A stretch of DNA of 64,000 nt from DASUBV01 sp963725175 (GCA_963725175.1 CAVRXH010000006.1:6510001-6574000); one strand, 5' to 3'. Positions 44,862 through 54,944 are shown, counted from the stretch's first letter. Notes: generated by a model from the letters alone, not told the origin. A program made the numbers and translations.

Positions 44862-45299
44862 TCAGATGCACTGCGCCAGCCGCTCCAGCAAGGGCGTCGC
44901 CTCCCGCAGCAGCCGCTGCTCGCCGGGGGTGAAGCCGGCCGACAGGGCCTGGGCGAGCCGCTGGGCGCGGGCATCGCGCCTGGTGCGCAGCACGTCCAGC
45001 CCGGCCGGGGTCAGCGAGAGCACCGCCCGCCGCCCGTCGGCCGGGTCGCGCTGGCGGCCGACCAGGCCGCGCGCCTCCAGCGCGGCGACGGTGGCGCCCA
45101 TCGACTGCGGGCTGATCTGCTCCAGCCGGGCCAGCTCGCCCGGCGTGGCCGGGCCGCCCCGGTCAAGCCGGGCCAGCGCCGCGCTCTCCGGCAGCGTCAG
45201 CCCGCCGTCGTCCTGCACCTGGCGCAGCCGCCGCAGCAGCAGCCCGATGCTGACCCGCAGCGCGCTGGCGATCTCGGCGACGTCCGGCTCCTCGGTCAT
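44862..45299 (-). CDS. MarR-family transcriptional regulator
   Basis: A 145-residue winged-helix protein. The DNA-binding part reads LTLPESAALARLDRGGP, ARLEQISPQSMGATVAALEARG and the wing RQRDPADGRRAVLSLTPAG, the standard MarR order, flanked by N- and C-terminal dimerisation helices. It is encoded immediately upstream of the MFS exporter and divergent from an SDR oxidoreductase. It most likely represses both until a toxic small molecule binds it. Confidence 0.87.
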   Translation of the reverse strand: MTEEPDVAEIASALRVSIGLLLRRLRQVQDDGGLTLPESAALARLDRGGPATPGELARLEQISPQSMGATVAALEARGLVGRQRDPADGRRAVLSLTPAGLDVLRTRRDARAQRLAQALSAGFTPGEQRLLREATPLLERLAQCI

Positions 45300-45398
45300 G
45301 AGCTAAGCCTAAACTGATAAGGCTGGGCTGATCAAATTGAGCTGAGCAAATACTGCGTTGTGCGAGACTATGATGACATCGAGTAACCGGGGGGCGGA
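45300..45398. promoter_or_regulatory. Divergent promoter region of marR-MFS and SDR genes
   Basis: The 99-bp gap is markedly AT-rich for this genome, with GATAAG, GATCAAATTG and GAGCAAATA segments. It must carry promoters for both directions and is where the MarR protein would bind. I do not see a clean palindrome. Confidence 0.4.
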
Positions 45399-46178
45399 AT
45401 GGATCTGGGGCTGGCGGGGCGGACCGCGATCGTCACCGGGGCGAGCAAGGGCATCGGCCTGGCCATCACCGGCGCGCTGGCCGGCGCCGGGGTCAGCGTG
45501 CTGGCCGGCGCGCAGGCATCGTCGCCGGAGCTGGCGGCGCTGGCCGACGGCGGCCAGGTCCGGTTCGTCCCTGTCGACCTGTCCGGGGATGACGGGCCTG
45601 CGCGGCTCGTCGCCGAGGCCGGCGACCGGATCGACATCCTGGTCAACAATGTCGGCAGCGCCCCGGCACGGCCGGGCGGGTTCCTCAGCATCACCGACGC
45701 GGACTGGGCGGCGACGATCAGCCTGAACCTGATGGCGGCCGTCCGGACGACGCGCGGCGCGCTGCCCGCGATGCTCGCCGCCGGATCCGGGTCGATCGTG
45801 ATGACCAGCTCGGTCAACGCATCGCTGCCCGACCCGGCGGTGCTCGACTACAGCGCGGCCAAGGCGGCCCTGGCCGGATTCGCCAAGGCGCTGTCCAAGG
45901 AGGTCGGCCCGCACGGCGTCCGGGTCAACACGGTCAGCCCCGGCCCGGTCGCGACCGACCTGTGGCTGGGCGGCGACGGCGTCGCGGCCACGGTGAGCAA
46001 GGCCACCGGCGCCGACCCGCGGGAGGTGGCCGGCCAGGCGGCCGCCAGCATGGTGACGGGCCGCTTCACCCAGCCGCGGGAGGTCGCGGACGTCGTGGTG
46101 TTCCTGGCCAGCGACCGCGCCGCCAACATCACCGGCGCCGACGTCGTCATCGACGGCGGCCTCATCCCGACCCGCTGA
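45399..46178 (+). CDS. SDR-family NAD(P)-dependent oxidoreductase
   Basis: A 259-residue classical short-chain dehydrogenase/reductase. It has the cofactor motif TGASKGIG, the structural NNVG (usual NNAG), catalytic Ser in IVMTSSVNAS and the YSAAK motif (Tyr and Lys; YxxxK), followed by HGVRVNTVSPGPVAT. The end DVVIDGGLIPTR is typical of FabG-like members. Divergence from the MarR-MFS pair suggests a link to detoxification or to synthesis of the exported compound, which is inference. The substrate is unknown. Confidence 0.88.
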   Translation: MDLGLAGRTAIVTGASKGIGLAITGALAGAGVSVLAGAQASSPELAALADGGQVRFVPVDLSGDDGPARLVAEAGDRIDILVNNVGSAPARPGGFLSITDADWAATISLNLMAAVRTTRGALPAMLAAGSGSIVMTSSVNASLPDPAVLDYSAAKAALAGFAKALSKEVGPHGVRVNTVSPGPVATDLWLGGDGVAATVSKATGADPREVAGQAAASMVTGRFTQPREVADVVVFLASDRAANITGADVVIDGGLIPTR

Positions 46179-46203
46179 CCCTCGGGCCGGCCGCCGCTGG
46201 CTT

Positions 46204-46209
46204 TATCCT
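46204..46209 (+). promoter_or_regulatory. Candidate leaderless -10 box of the SRPBCC gene
   Basis: TATCCT ends 6 nt before the GTG at 46216. Confidence 0.4.
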
Positions 46210-46215
46210 GAGACT

Positions 46216-46695
46216 GTGCGAGGGTCTGTGACGGTGCGGATGGCGGCTCCGGCCGGCCGGATCTGGGACGTGGTCAGCGACATCACCAGGATCGGGACGT
46301 TCAGCCCCGAGACGTTCGAGGCGGAATGGCTGCCAGGCTCGGACGGGCCGCGGCCCGGCGCGCGGTTCCGCGGTCATGTCAGGCGCAACGGGCGCGGGCC
46401 GGTCTACTGGACCAGGTGCACGGTCATCGCCAGCGAGCCAGGCCGCGAGTTCGCCTTCGCGGTCGCCGGGCCGGGCGGCAAGACGCTCAACACCTGGCGC
46501 TACCAGCTCGCCCCGGCGAAGGACGGCGCCGGCACCGAGGTCACCGAGTCGTTCGAGCTGGCCGACACGCTGCTGAACCGGCTGTACTGGAAGCTCGCGG
46601 GACGGGCGCGCGGCCGGACCAACACCGGCGGCATGCTCGCTACCCTGGAGCGGATCAGGGCCGTCGTGCAGGCCGCGCCTGACGCCGAGAGCTGA
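46216..46695 (+). CDS. SRPBCC (START/Bet v1-like) family protein
   Basis: A 159-residue polyketide cyclase/dehydrase-type SRPBCC protein. The fold is marked by the opening VRMAAPAGRIWDVVSDITRIGTF, PGARFRGHVRRNG, the strand CTVIASEPGREFAFAV and the long C-terminal helix ending MLATLERIRAVVQ. Such proteins hold a hydrophobic ligand in a deep cavity; many are simple binding or cyclase proteins of unknown substrate. GTG start. It stands alone between the SDR gene and glnE. Confidence 0.85.
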   Translation: MRGSVTVRMAAPAGRIWDVVSDITRIGTFSPETFEAEWLPGSDGPRPGARFRGHVRRNGRGPVYWTRCTVIASEPGREFAFAVAGPGGKTLNTWRYQLAPAKDGAGTEVTESFELADTLLNRLYWKLAGRARGRTNTGGMLATLERIRAVVQAAPDAES

Positions 46696-46738
46696 GCGCG
46701 TGCGGCATGGTGGCCGTGCCGAGACCCGGCCGCGTCGC

Positions 46739-46744
46739 TAACGT
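46739..46744 (+). promoter_or_regulatory. Candidate leaderless -10 box of glnE
   Basis: TAACGT ends 6 nt before the glnE ATG at 46751. Confidence 0.45.
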
Positions 46745-46750
46745 GCTGGC

Positions 46751-49700
46751 ATGGGCACGCCGCGCGGGACGCTGACCGGGCAGCTCGCCGCGCTCGGGTT
46801 CGCCGACACGGCACGGGCTCGCCGGCTGATCACCGTAGACCTGGGGCTGGACGCCGAGGGCGGCGACGCGGCGATCGTGGAGGCGCTGGGCGCGGCGGCC
46901 GACCCTGACCTGGCGGTGGCCGGGCTGGCCCGGATGGCGCCGGACGCCGGGCTGCTGGCCGCGCTGCGGTCCGACGAGGAACTGCGCGACCGGCTGATCA
47001 CGGTGCTGGGGGTCAGCGCCGAGCTGGGCAGCCACCTGGCCCGGCGGCCCGCCGACTGGCAGGTGCTGGCCGGCCCTGGCCCGCTGGCCCGGCCAGCGGC
47101 CACGGCGCTGCGCGCGGAACTGCTGGCGGTGACCGGGGCGCTGCCGGACGGGCCAGGCGAGCCGATGGCGGATTCCGGCCGGATCGGCGGCGCGGACCCG
47201 GCGGCGGAGCTGCGGCTGGCCTACCGGCGGCGGCTGCTGCACCTGGCGGCCAGGGACCTGACCGGCGCCGACCCGCTGGACAGCGTGATGGCCGAGCTGG
47301 CCGACCTGGCCACCGCCGTGCTGGAGGCCGCCCTGGCGATCGCCAGGGCCGGGCGGCAGGCCGGCGCCGCGCCCGGTGAGCTGGCCGTGATCGCGATGGG
47401 CAAGTGCGGCGGAAGGGAGCTGAACTACGCCAGCGACGTGGACGTGATCTTCGTGGCCGGCGAGCCGGGCACCGCCGGCGGAGACGCGGGGCTGCGGGCG
47501 GCCACCGCGCTGGCCTCGGCGATGATCCGGGTCTGCTCGCAGGCCGCCCCCGAGGGCGGGCTGTTCCCCGTCGACGCCAACCTGCGCCCGGAGGGCAGGG
47601 ACGGCCCGCTGGTCCGCACCCTGGCCAGTCACCTGGCCTATTACGAGCGCTGGGCCAAGACCTGGGAGTTCCAGGCGCTGCTCAAGGCCAGCCCGGCGGC
47701 GGGGGACCAGGGCCTCGGCTCGGCTTACCTGGCGGCCGTGACCCCGCTGACCTGGCAGGCGGCGCAGCGCCCCGACTTCGTCGCTGACGTGCAGGCGATG
47801 CGCCGCCGGGTGCTCGGCACGCTGCCCGCCGGCAGCGCCGGCCGGGAGCTGAAACTCGGCCCAGGCGGGCTGCGGGACATCGAGTTCGCGGTCCAGCTCC
47901 TCCAGCTCGTGCACGGCCGCAGCGACGAGTCGCTGCGGGTGGCGGGGACGCTGCCGGCGCTGCGCGCGCTGGCCGCGGGCGGCTACGTGGGCCGCGCCGA
48001 CGCGGCGCAGCTCGCCGCCGCCTACGAGTTCCTGCGCCGGGTCGAGCACCTGCTCCAGCTCCGTCACCTGCGCCGCACGCACACCCTGCCGGAAGACCGC
48101 GCGGTGCTCCGGCAGGTGGGCCGGGCGCTGCGCCGGGTGCACGCGCCCGACGGCGACGGCGAGCAGGGTCCCGCCCCGGCCGGGGCGGCCAGCGGCGACC
48201 CGGCGGCGGAGCTGCTCGCCCAGTGGCGGCGGCACGCCACCCAGGCCAGGCAGCTGCACGAGAAGCTGTTCTACCGGCCGCTGCTCGACGCGGTCGCCCG
48301 GCTGCCAGGCGACGCGGTCCGGCTCACCCCGGAGGCGGCGACGCAGCGGCTTGAGGCGCTCGGCTACGCCGACCCGGCCGGGGCGCTGCGGCACATCGAG
48401 GCGCTCGGCTCGGGGGTGGCCAGGAAGGCGGCCATCCAGCGGACGCTGCTGCCCGTGCTGCTCGGCTGGTTCGCCGACGCGCCGCAGCCCGACCAGGGCC
48501 TGCTCGCCTTCCGCCAGGTCAGCGAGGCGCTTGGCGACTCGCCGTGGTACCTGCGGCTGCTGCGGGACAACACGGTGGTGGCGCAGCGGATGGCCCGGCT
48601 GCTGGCCTCGGGGCGGTATGCCAGCGGCCTGCTGCTGCGCGCGCCAGAGGCGGTCGCGATCCTGGCCGACGACGCCGAGCTGGCGCCGCGCCCGCACGGC
48701 GAGCTGCTGGCCGAGGCGATGGCGGCGGCCGGGCGGCACGACACCGCCGCCGGGGCGGTCCGCGCGGTGCTGGCCATCCGCCGCCGCGAGCTGCTGCGCA
48801 CCGCGATGGCCTGGGTGCTCGGCCTGGCCACGGTCGCGGACCGGGGCGCGGCGCTGACCAGCGTGGCGTCGGTGACCATCGCGGCGGCGCTGGCCGCGGC
48901 GGTCGCGGAGGCGGAGCGGGCGAGCGGGCCGCTGCCGACCAGGCTGGCGGTGATCGCCATGGGCCGGCTCGGCGGCGGCGAGATGGGCTTCGCCAGCGAC
49001 GCGGACGTGCTGTTCGTGCACGAGCCGGCGCCCGGCGCCAGCGAGGAGGCGGCATCCCGCGCGGCGCACGCGGTGGCCGAGCGGCTGCGCGCCCTGCTGG
49101 CCGCCCCAGGCCCCGACCCCGCGCTCGAGGTGGACGCCGGGCTGCGCCCGGAGGGCCGGCAGGGCCCGCTGGTCCGCACGCTGGCGTCCTACCGCGCGTA
49201 CTACGGCCGCTGGTCGGTGCCGTGGGAGGCACAGGCGCTGCTGCGCGCCTGCTGGATAGCCGGCGACGCGCGAGGCCGGCGCAGCCTTCACCGCGATGGC
49301 CGACGAGATCAGGTACCCGGACGGGGGGATCGGCGAGGAATCCGTTCGGGAAATCAGGCGGATCAAGGCGCGAATGGAGGCCGAGCGGATGCCGCGCGGC
49401 ATGGACCCGGCGCGGCATCTCAAGCTCGGCCCCGGCGGCCTGGCGGACGTGGAGTGGGTGGCGCAGCTCCTGCAGCTCAGGCACGCCCGCGCGGTGCCGG
49501 CGCTGCGCACCACGGGCACGCTGGAGGCGCTGCGCGCGGCGGCGGGCGCCGGACTGGTCGGCGCGGCCGACCTGGCGGCGCTGACCGCGTCCTGGCAGCT
49601 CGCCACCCGGATCAGGGACGCGGTCATGCTGGCCAGGGGCCGGGGCTCGGACGCGCTGCCCACGGCCGCGGCCGAGCTGGCGGTGGTCGCGGGGCTGCTT

Positions 49701-49796
49701 GGCTACCCGCCGGACGGGGCCCAGCAGCTCGCCGAGGACTGGCGGCGGACCGCGCGGCAGGCACGGGCCGTGACCGAGCGGCTGTTCTACGGCTAG
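46751..49796 (+). pseudogene. glnE: Glutamine synthetase adenylyltransferase/deadenylase, frameshifted near its end
   Basis: A bifunctional GlnE of about 1014 codons. The N-terminal deadenylylase domain has AMGKCGGRELNYASDVDVIF and the C-terminal adenylyltransferase domain has AMGRLGGGEMGFASDADVLF (both nucleotidyltransferase G-G-x-E...SDxD motifs), each followed by a GlnD-like helical block (LKLGPGGLRDIEF, LKLGPGGLADVEW). At about 49265-49274 one extra base shifts the frame; the last 170 codons continue from EAGAAFTAMADEIRYPDGG to the stop at 49796. Restoring one base gives an intact protein. GlnE adds and removes AMP at the Tyr of GlnA1 to tune nitrogen assimilation and is usually required in this phylum. 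Confidence 0.88.
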
Positions 49797-49811
49797 CGCG
49801 GGGCCTGGTGC

Positions 49812-49817
49812 TAGCTT
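49812..49817 (+). promoter_or_regulatory. Candidate leaderless -10 box of the PLP decarboxylase gene
   Basis: TAGCTT ends 6 nt before the ATG at 49824. Confidence 0.4.
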
Positions 49818-49823
49818 GCGATC

Positions 49824-51209
49824 ATGACGCCCGACATCGACACCGAGCTGGCCGGACGGCCCGGCCTGCTGCGCGACGCCTCCGAGCGGGCGCTGGCCTA
49901 CCTCGCCGAAGTGGGCAGCCGGCCGGTGGCGCCGCCGGCCGCGGCGATCGCCGCCCTGGACGGGCTCGACTTCGAGCTGCCAGGCGCGGGCCTGGACTCC
50001 GGCGAGGTCCTTCGCCTCCTTGACGAGCTCGGCTCGCCGGCCACCATGGCCAGCGGCGGGCCGCGCTACTTCGGCTTTGTCACCGGTGCCGCGCTGCCGG
50101 TCGCCCAGGCCGCCGCGTGGCTCGGCGCGGCCTGGGACCAGAACGGCGGGCTGGCCGTCATGTCGCCCGCTGGCGCGCGGCTGCACCGGGTGGCGCTGCG
50201 CTGGCTCAGCACGCTGCTCGGCCTGCCGGCGGGCACGGCCGCCGCGTTCACCACGGGCGCGACCATGGCCAACACCACCTGCCTGGCGGCGGCCAGGGAC
50301 GCGGTGCTGACGCGGCACGGCTGGGACGCCGCGGGCGAGGGCCTGGTCGGCGCTCCGCCGGTGACCGTGCTGGCGGGGGAGCAGGCGCACCCGTCCCTGG
50401 ACCGGGCGGTCGGCCTGACCGGGCTCGGGCGGAACCGGACGGTGCCGCTGCCGGCCGATGGCCAGGGCGCCATCGTGCCGCGCGGGCTGCCGTCGCTGGA
50501 CGGCCCGGCGATCGTCTGCCTGCAGGCCGGGAACGTGAACTCCGGCGCCAGCGACCCGTTCGAGCCGCTGATCGAGTGGGCGCGCGAGCAAGGGGCCTGG
50601 GTGCACGTGGACGGCGCGTTCGGGCTCTGGGCAGCCGCCTCGCCGCTGACGGCCGGGCAGGTGGCCGGGGTCGCCGGGGCGGACTCCTGGGCGACCGACG
50701 GGCACAAGTGGCTGAACACCACCTACGACTGCGGCATCGCCCTGGTCGCAGACGCCGCCGCGCTGCGGGCCACGATGCGGGCCTCGGCGAGTTACCTGGC
50801 CGGCGGGGGCGATGAGGCGATGCTGCTCAGCCCGGAGATGTCGCAGCGGGTGCGCGGCGTCGAGGCCTGGGCGGTGCTCGCCGCGCTCGGCCGCGACGGC
50901 GTGGCCAGCCTCGTGGACCGGTCCTGCGCGCTGGCCAGGCGGTTCGCCGGCGGGATGCGGGCGGGCGGGCACCGGGTGCTCAACGACGTGGTGCTCAACC
51001 AGGTGCTGGTGGACTTCGGCGAGCCGGACCAGACATCGCGGGTGATCGCGGCGGTGCAGGCGGACGGCACCTGCTGGTGCGGCCCGACGTCGTGGCGGGG
51101 CAGTCCCGCGATGCGGTTCAGCGTCAGCGCGTGGCACACCACCGAGGCCGACATCGACGCGAGCATCGCCGCCGTGCTCGCCTGCGCTGGCCGGTACTGC
51201 GCCCGGTGA
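49824..51209 (+). CDS. PLP-dependent group II amino acid decarboxylase-like enzyme
   Basis: A 461-residue fold-type I PLP enzyme. The cofactor-binding segment FTTGATMANTTCLAAARD, the Asp site in WVHVDGAFGLWAA and the Schiff-base Lys295 in DGHKWLNTTYDCG are those of glutamate/aromatic-L-amino-acid decarboxylases (PF00282). Family neighbours are sometimes annotated as aspartate aminotransferase-like. It would decarboxylate an amino acid to the amine; the specificity is unclear. The stop overlaps the start of the APH-fold gene by 4 bp (GTGA), so the two are coupled. Confidence 0.85.
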   Translation: MTPDIDTELAGRPGLLRDASERALAYLAEVGSRPVAPPAAAIAALDGLDFELPGAGLDSGEVLRLLDELGSPATMASGGPRYFGFVTGAALPVAQAAAWLGAAWDQNGGLAVMSPAGARLHRVALRWLSTLLGLPAGTAAAFTTGATMANTTCLAAARDAVLTRHGWDAAGEGLVGAPPVTVLAGEQAHPSLDRAVGLTGLGRNRTVPLPADGQGAIVPRGLPSLDGPAIVCLQAGNVNSGASDPFEPLIEWAREQGAWVHVDGAFGLWAAASPLTAGQVAGVAGADSWATDGHKWLNTTYDCGIALVADAAALRATMRASASYLAGGGDEAMLLSPEMSQRVRGVEAWAVLAALGRDGVASLVDRSCALARRFAGGMRAGGHRVLNDVVLNQVLVDFGEPDQTSRVIAAVQADGTCWCGPTSWRGSPAMRFSVSAWHTTEADIDASIAAVLACAGRYCAR

Positions 51210-52366
51210 GAGCCGACCGGGTGAGCGCGGCGCTGGCCGTCGGGTCGGCCGCGCTCGGCAGGCCGCTGGCCAGCCCGCGGGTGCTCCAGGGCAGCGACCG
51301 CTCCGCCGTGCTGCGCTGCGTTGACCCAGGAGGGCCCGGCCCTGGGGGAGCCGGCACGGTGATCGTGAAGACCTACCCGGCCGACGGGCCTGGCGCCGGC
51401 AGCTTCGCGGCCGAGGCGGCCGGGCTGATGCTGACCGGCGCCGCCGGGCTCGGGCCCGTGCTGCTGGCCGCCGACCCGGCAGGGCTCACCGTGGTGATGT
51501 CGGACCTGGGCACCGGGCCGAGCCTGGCCGACCTGCTGCTGGACGGGCCGGCCGACGCGGCGGCGGGCGCGCTGCTTGACTGGGCCGCGGCGCTCGGCGC
51601 GCTGGCCGTCGCGGCGGCGGGCCGGGAGCGCGAGCACGCCAGCCGGCTCGCGGAGTACCTGGCCGGGCGGCGCGACGAGAGCTACCAGGCCCGGCTTGGC
51701 GAGCGGATCAGGGGCGCCGCCGGCCCGGCTGGCCTGCTGGGCGTCGCCGTCCCGGCCGGGCTGGACGCCGACCTGGCGCAGGTCGCGGCGGTGGCCGATG
51801 ACGTGCCGTACCCGGTCTACTCGCCGGGCGATGAGTGCCCGGACAACAACCTGCTGACCCGGGACGGCATCCGGTTCCTCGATCATGAGTCCGCCGGGTT
51901 TCACAGCGTCTTCCTCGACGCGGCCTACCTGCGGATGCCGTTCAGCACCTGCTGGTGCGTGTTCCGGCTGCCGGCCGGGCTGGCCGCGCGGGCCGAGAGC
52001 CGGTACCGGGCCGCGGTGACCGGGCTGTACCCGGAGCTGGCCAGCGACCGGTGCTGGCAGGCCGGGGTCTGCCGGGCGGTCGCGGCGTGGACGCTCAGCT
52101 CGCTGTGCTGGCTGACGGACAGCGACCTGGCCGCCGACGAGCCGCTGGCCGACGACCGGCCCGCGCCCCGGCCCCGCCAGCTGCTGCGGTACCGGTGGCG
52201 GCTGCTGGCGCGCGAGCTGGCGGGGGCGGGGGAGCTGCCCGCGCTCGCGGAGCTGACCGCGCGGCTGCTGGCGGCCACGGAGCACTGGGACGCCGACGAC
52301 CTGCCCGGCTATCCGGGCCTGGCCGGGTACGCCGACGAGCCGCCGCACGCGGGCGGGCCGCACTAG
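51206..52366 (+). CDS. Aminoglycoside phosphotransferase-fold kinase-like protein
   Basis: A 386-residue protein with an APH/choline-kinase-like layout. An N-lobe has TVIVKTYPADGPGAGSF (likely ATP-binding Lys) and PVLLAADPAGLTVVMSDLG. The catalytic-loop equivalent is SPGDECPDNNLLTRDG (Asp and Asn, with Cys/Asp in place of the usual His-x-Asp), and the metal-binding DFG equivalent is IRFLDHESAGFHSV. The active site is thus atypical. GTG start fixed by a 4-bp overlap with the decarboxylase gene, which hints that it phosphorylates the amine product or a related compound; this is inference. Confidence 0.7.
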   Translation: MRADRVSAALAVGSAALGRPLASPRVLQGSDRSAVLRCVDPGGPGPGGAGTVIVKTYPADGPGAGSFAAEAAGLMLTGAAGLGPVLLAADPAGLTVVMSDLGTGPSLADLLLDGPADAAAGALLDWAAALGALAVAAAGREREHASRLAEYLAGRRDESYQARLGERIRGAAGPAGLLGVAVPAGLDADLAQVAAVADDVPYPVYSPGDECPDNNLLTRDGIRFLDHESAGFHSVFLDAAYLRMPFSTCWCVFRLPAGLAARAESRYRAAVTGLYPELASDRCWQAGVCRAVAAWTLSSLCWLTDSDLAADEPLADDRPAPRPRQLLRYRWRLLARELAGAGELPALAELTARLLAATEHWDADDLPGYPGLAGYADEPPHAGGPH

Positions 52367-52459
52367 CGAGCCCCGCCGGGTGCGCAAACCAGGCGGGGCC
52401 GGATCCGACAGGAAGGAATCGGGATCAGGCCCGATTTTACTGTACTTAGCCGGATGTGG

Positions 52460-53290
52460 TTACCCCAGGTAACGGGGCCGTACCGGAATCCACTTGCCGC
52501 CGCAGCCGTGGCGGCCCGGCAGCCCGAGGCCGTCGACGACCTCGCTGTCCTTCGTGCAGAAGTTGACCTGCCACCGGTAAGCATCCCTGTTTATCCGGAA
52601 GGCGAAGTGCAGAGTCACCAGGAACTCGTAGGCGTGCAGCCTGCGCGGCCGGGACGCGGTGGCCTTGGAGTTCAGCTCCAGCACCTTGAGCCGGCCGGGG
52701 ACGTGATGGGCGTTCAGCCGCAGTCGCGAGTACAGGTACCAGTGCTTGGCCGCCTCGGTCCGGTACGCCGACGCCGGCACCTTGACCCAGACATGCAGCT
52801 TGATGTGGCACACCGGCCGGCCGCAGTGGCGGCTGCCGGTGAGCACCCCGCTGGCGCTGACGTAGACGGTCACCGGCGCCGAGGTGCCGAGCACCTTGCC
52901 GCCGCCGGGCGCGGCGACCCGCACCTCGTAGCCGGTGGCGCGCTGCGGCCGCACCGTGAAGGAGTACGCCGCCGGGCTGGCGCCGAGGGTGACCGGCCGC
53001 CCGGACGGGGCGTAGCCGCTCGCGCCGAACGGCCTGGCCAGCAGCGTCGCGGTAGCGCCGCTGGCGGCGCCGGTGACGGTGCCGCGCACGGTGGCGTTCG
53101 CGTCGCTGCCGGCCCGGAACTCCACCAGTGTGTAGCCGGTGATCTTCGGCAGCGGGGACTTAGCGGCGATGGTGACGGACACCGGCGCGGCCGCCGGGCC
53201 GGCGGCGAGCGCCGGGACGGCCGGCGCGACGGCCAGGCCGACGGCGGCCGCGGCGGCGGCGAGATGGTGCCAGCGGGGACGCACGGACAT
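52460..53290 (-). CDS. Secreted protein of unknown function with Ig-like part
   Basis: A 276-residue exported protein. The signal peptide (SVRPRWHHLAAAAAAVGLAV) ends near ALAAG. Residues 40-150 are beta-rich (VTGAASGATATLLARPFG, YSFTVRPQRATGYEVRVAA) like an actinobacterial Ig/bacterial pre-peptidase-type domain. The second half has four Cys (HCGRPVCHIKLHVWVKV; NFCTKDSE; HGCGGKW) that may form disulfides, and YRWQVNFCTKD near the end. No enzyme motif is seen. ATG 53290 was chosen over 53320 because GAGGA lies 9 nt upstream and the signal peptide then has normal length. It lies downstream of no obvious partner. Confidence 0.75.
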   Translation of the reverse strand: MSVRPRWHHLAAAAAAVGLAVAPAVPALAAGPAAAPVSVTIAAKSPLPKITGYTLVEFRAGSDANATVRGTVTGAASGATATLLARPFGASGYAPSGRPVTLGASPAAYSFTVRPQRATGYEVRVAAPGGGKVLGTSAPVTVYVSASGVLTGSRHCGRPVCHIKLHVWVKVPASAYRTEAAKHWYLYSRLRLNAHHVPGRLKVLELNSKATASRPRRLHAYEFLVTLHFAFRINRDAYRWQVNFCTKDSEVVDGLGLPGRHGCGGKWIPVRPRYLG

Positions 53291-53399
53291 CAACACGGAT
53301 CCTCTGCGGTAGCCGGACATGCCGACCGTGAGGATACCCGCGCCTTATGCCCCGTGCGCCCTGCCTGGCATTACCCGGGTCTCCGCCGCCGTGCGGCCC

Positions 53400-54824
53400 T
53401 TACACGTCGTAGTACAGCTCGAACTCGTGCGGGTGCGGGCGCAGCCGCATCGGGTCCAGCTCGTTGTCCCGCTTGTAGGTGATCCACGTCTCGATCAGGT
53501 CGGGCGTGAACACCCCGCCTTCCAGCAGGAACTCGTGGTCGGCCTCCAGGGTGTCGAGCACCGTCTCCAGCGAGCCCGGCACCTGCGGGATGGCCCTGGC
53601 CTCGTCCGGCGGCAGCTCGTACAGGTCCTTGTCGACCGGCTCCGGCGGCTCGATCTTGTTCTTGATCCCGTCCAGGCCGGCCATCAGCATGGCGGCGAAC
53701 GCGAGGTAGGGGTTGGCCGACGGGTCGGGCACCCGGAACTCCAGGCGCTTGGCCTTGGGGCTGGGCCCGGTGATCGGGATGCGCACGCAGGCCGACCTGT
53801 TGCGCTGCGAGTACACCAGGTTGACCGGGGCCTCGTAGCCGGGCACCAGGCGGTGGTAGGAGTTCACCGTGGGGTTGGTGAAGGCCAGCAGCGTCGGCGC
53901 GTGCTTCAGCAGGCCGCCGACGTAGTAGCGGCCGATGTCCGACAGCCCGGCGTAGCCGACCTCGTCGTAGAACAGCGGCGCGCCGTCCCGCCACAGGCTC
54001 TGGTGGCAGTGCATGCCCGAGCCGTTGTCACCGAACAGCGGCTTCGGCATGAACGTCACGGTCTTGCCCGCCGCCCGCGCCGTGCTCTTCACCACGTACT
54101 TGTAGAGCATCAGCTTGTCGGCCATGGTCAGCAGCGGCGCGAACCTGATGTCGATCTCGGCCTGGCCGGCGGTGCCGACCTCGTGGTGCTGCATCTCGAC
54201 CTCGATGCCGCACTCGATCAGCTTGCGGACCATCTCCGAGCGCAGGTCGGTGTAGTGGTCCATCGGCGGCACCGGGAAGTAGCCGCCCTTGTAGCGCGGC
54301 TTGTAGCCGAGGTTGCCGCCCGGCTCGTCGCGGCCGGTGTTCCACGCGCCCTCGATGGAGTCGATGTGGTAGTAGCCCTCGTTCGAGCCGGTCTGGTACC
54401 GCGCCGAGTCGAAGATGTAGAACTCGGCCTCGGGGCCGAAGTAGACCGTGTCGGCGATGCCGCTGCCGCGCAGGTAGTCCTCGGCCTTGCGGGCCACGTT
54501 GCGCGGGTCCCTGGTGTAGGGCTCGCCGGTCAGCGGGTCGTGCACGAAGAACGTGAGGTTGAGGGTCTTGTGCTGGCGGAACGGGTCGAGAACGGCCGTG
54601 CCCGGGTCGGGCAGCAGCAGCATGTCGGACTCGTGGATCTCCTGGAAGCCGCGGATCGAGGACCCGTCGAACATCAGCCCGTCGGTGAACACGCTCTCGC
54701 CGAAGTTCTGCGCGGGCACCGTGAAGTGCTGGATCGTCCCCGGCAGGTCGCAGAACCTGACATCGATGAACTGCACGCCCTCGGACTCGATATAGCGCAG
54801 GATCTCCTCGCCACTGCTGAACAT
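53400..54824 (-). CDS. glnA: Glutamine synthetase, type I (GlnA1)
   Basis: A 474-residue GSI-beta enzyme, the main ammonia-assimilating glutamine synthetase. Visible are FIDVRFCDLPGTIQHFTVP, the Asp50 region LMFDGSSIRGFQ, metal ligands in FGPEAEFYIFD, MQHHEVGTAGQAEIDIRF and GSGMHCHQSLW, the substrate loop in NPTVNSYHRLVPGYEAPVN, and RRLEFR-type KRLEFRVPDPSANPYLAF. The adenylylation Tyr is in KDLYELPPDEA, the target of GlnE encoded 3.6 kb away. ATG 54824 was chosen because GGGAG lies about 5 nt upstream and the family N-terminus begins there. Confidence 0.95.
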   Translation of the reverse strand: MFSSGEEILRYIESEGVQFIDVRFCDLPGTIQHFTVPAQNFGESVFTDGLMFDGSSIRGFQEIHESDMLLLPDPGTAVLDPFRQHKTLNLTFFVHDPLTGEPYTRDPRNVARKAEDYLRGSGIADTVYFGPEAEFYIFDSARYQTGSNEGYYHIDSIEGAWNTGRDEPGGNLGYKPRYKGGYFPVPPMDHYTDLRSEMVRKLIECGIEVEMQHHEVGTAGQAEIDIRFAPLLTMADKLMLYKYVVKSTARAAGKTVTFMPKPLFGDNGSGMHCHQSLWRDGAPLFYDEVGYAGLSDIGRYYVGGLLKHAPTLLAFTNPTVNSYHRLVPGYEAPVNLVYSQRNRSACVRIPITGPSPKAKRLEFRVPDPSANPYLAFAAMLMAGLDGIKNKIEPPEPVDKDLYELPPDEARAIPQVPGSLETVLDTLEADHEFLLEGGVFTPDLIETWITYKRDNELDPMRLRPHPHEFELYYDV

Positions 54825-54944
54825 CGCTCTCCCTCGCCGCTGCACGCGCACCTGGTGTGCGCCCGCTCCACGTGCTCTAGCGACGGTAGCCGGAAGCCGT
54901 TTCCTGCCCATGTCCCCGATGTTTCACCAGTGTTACGCGCCGGA

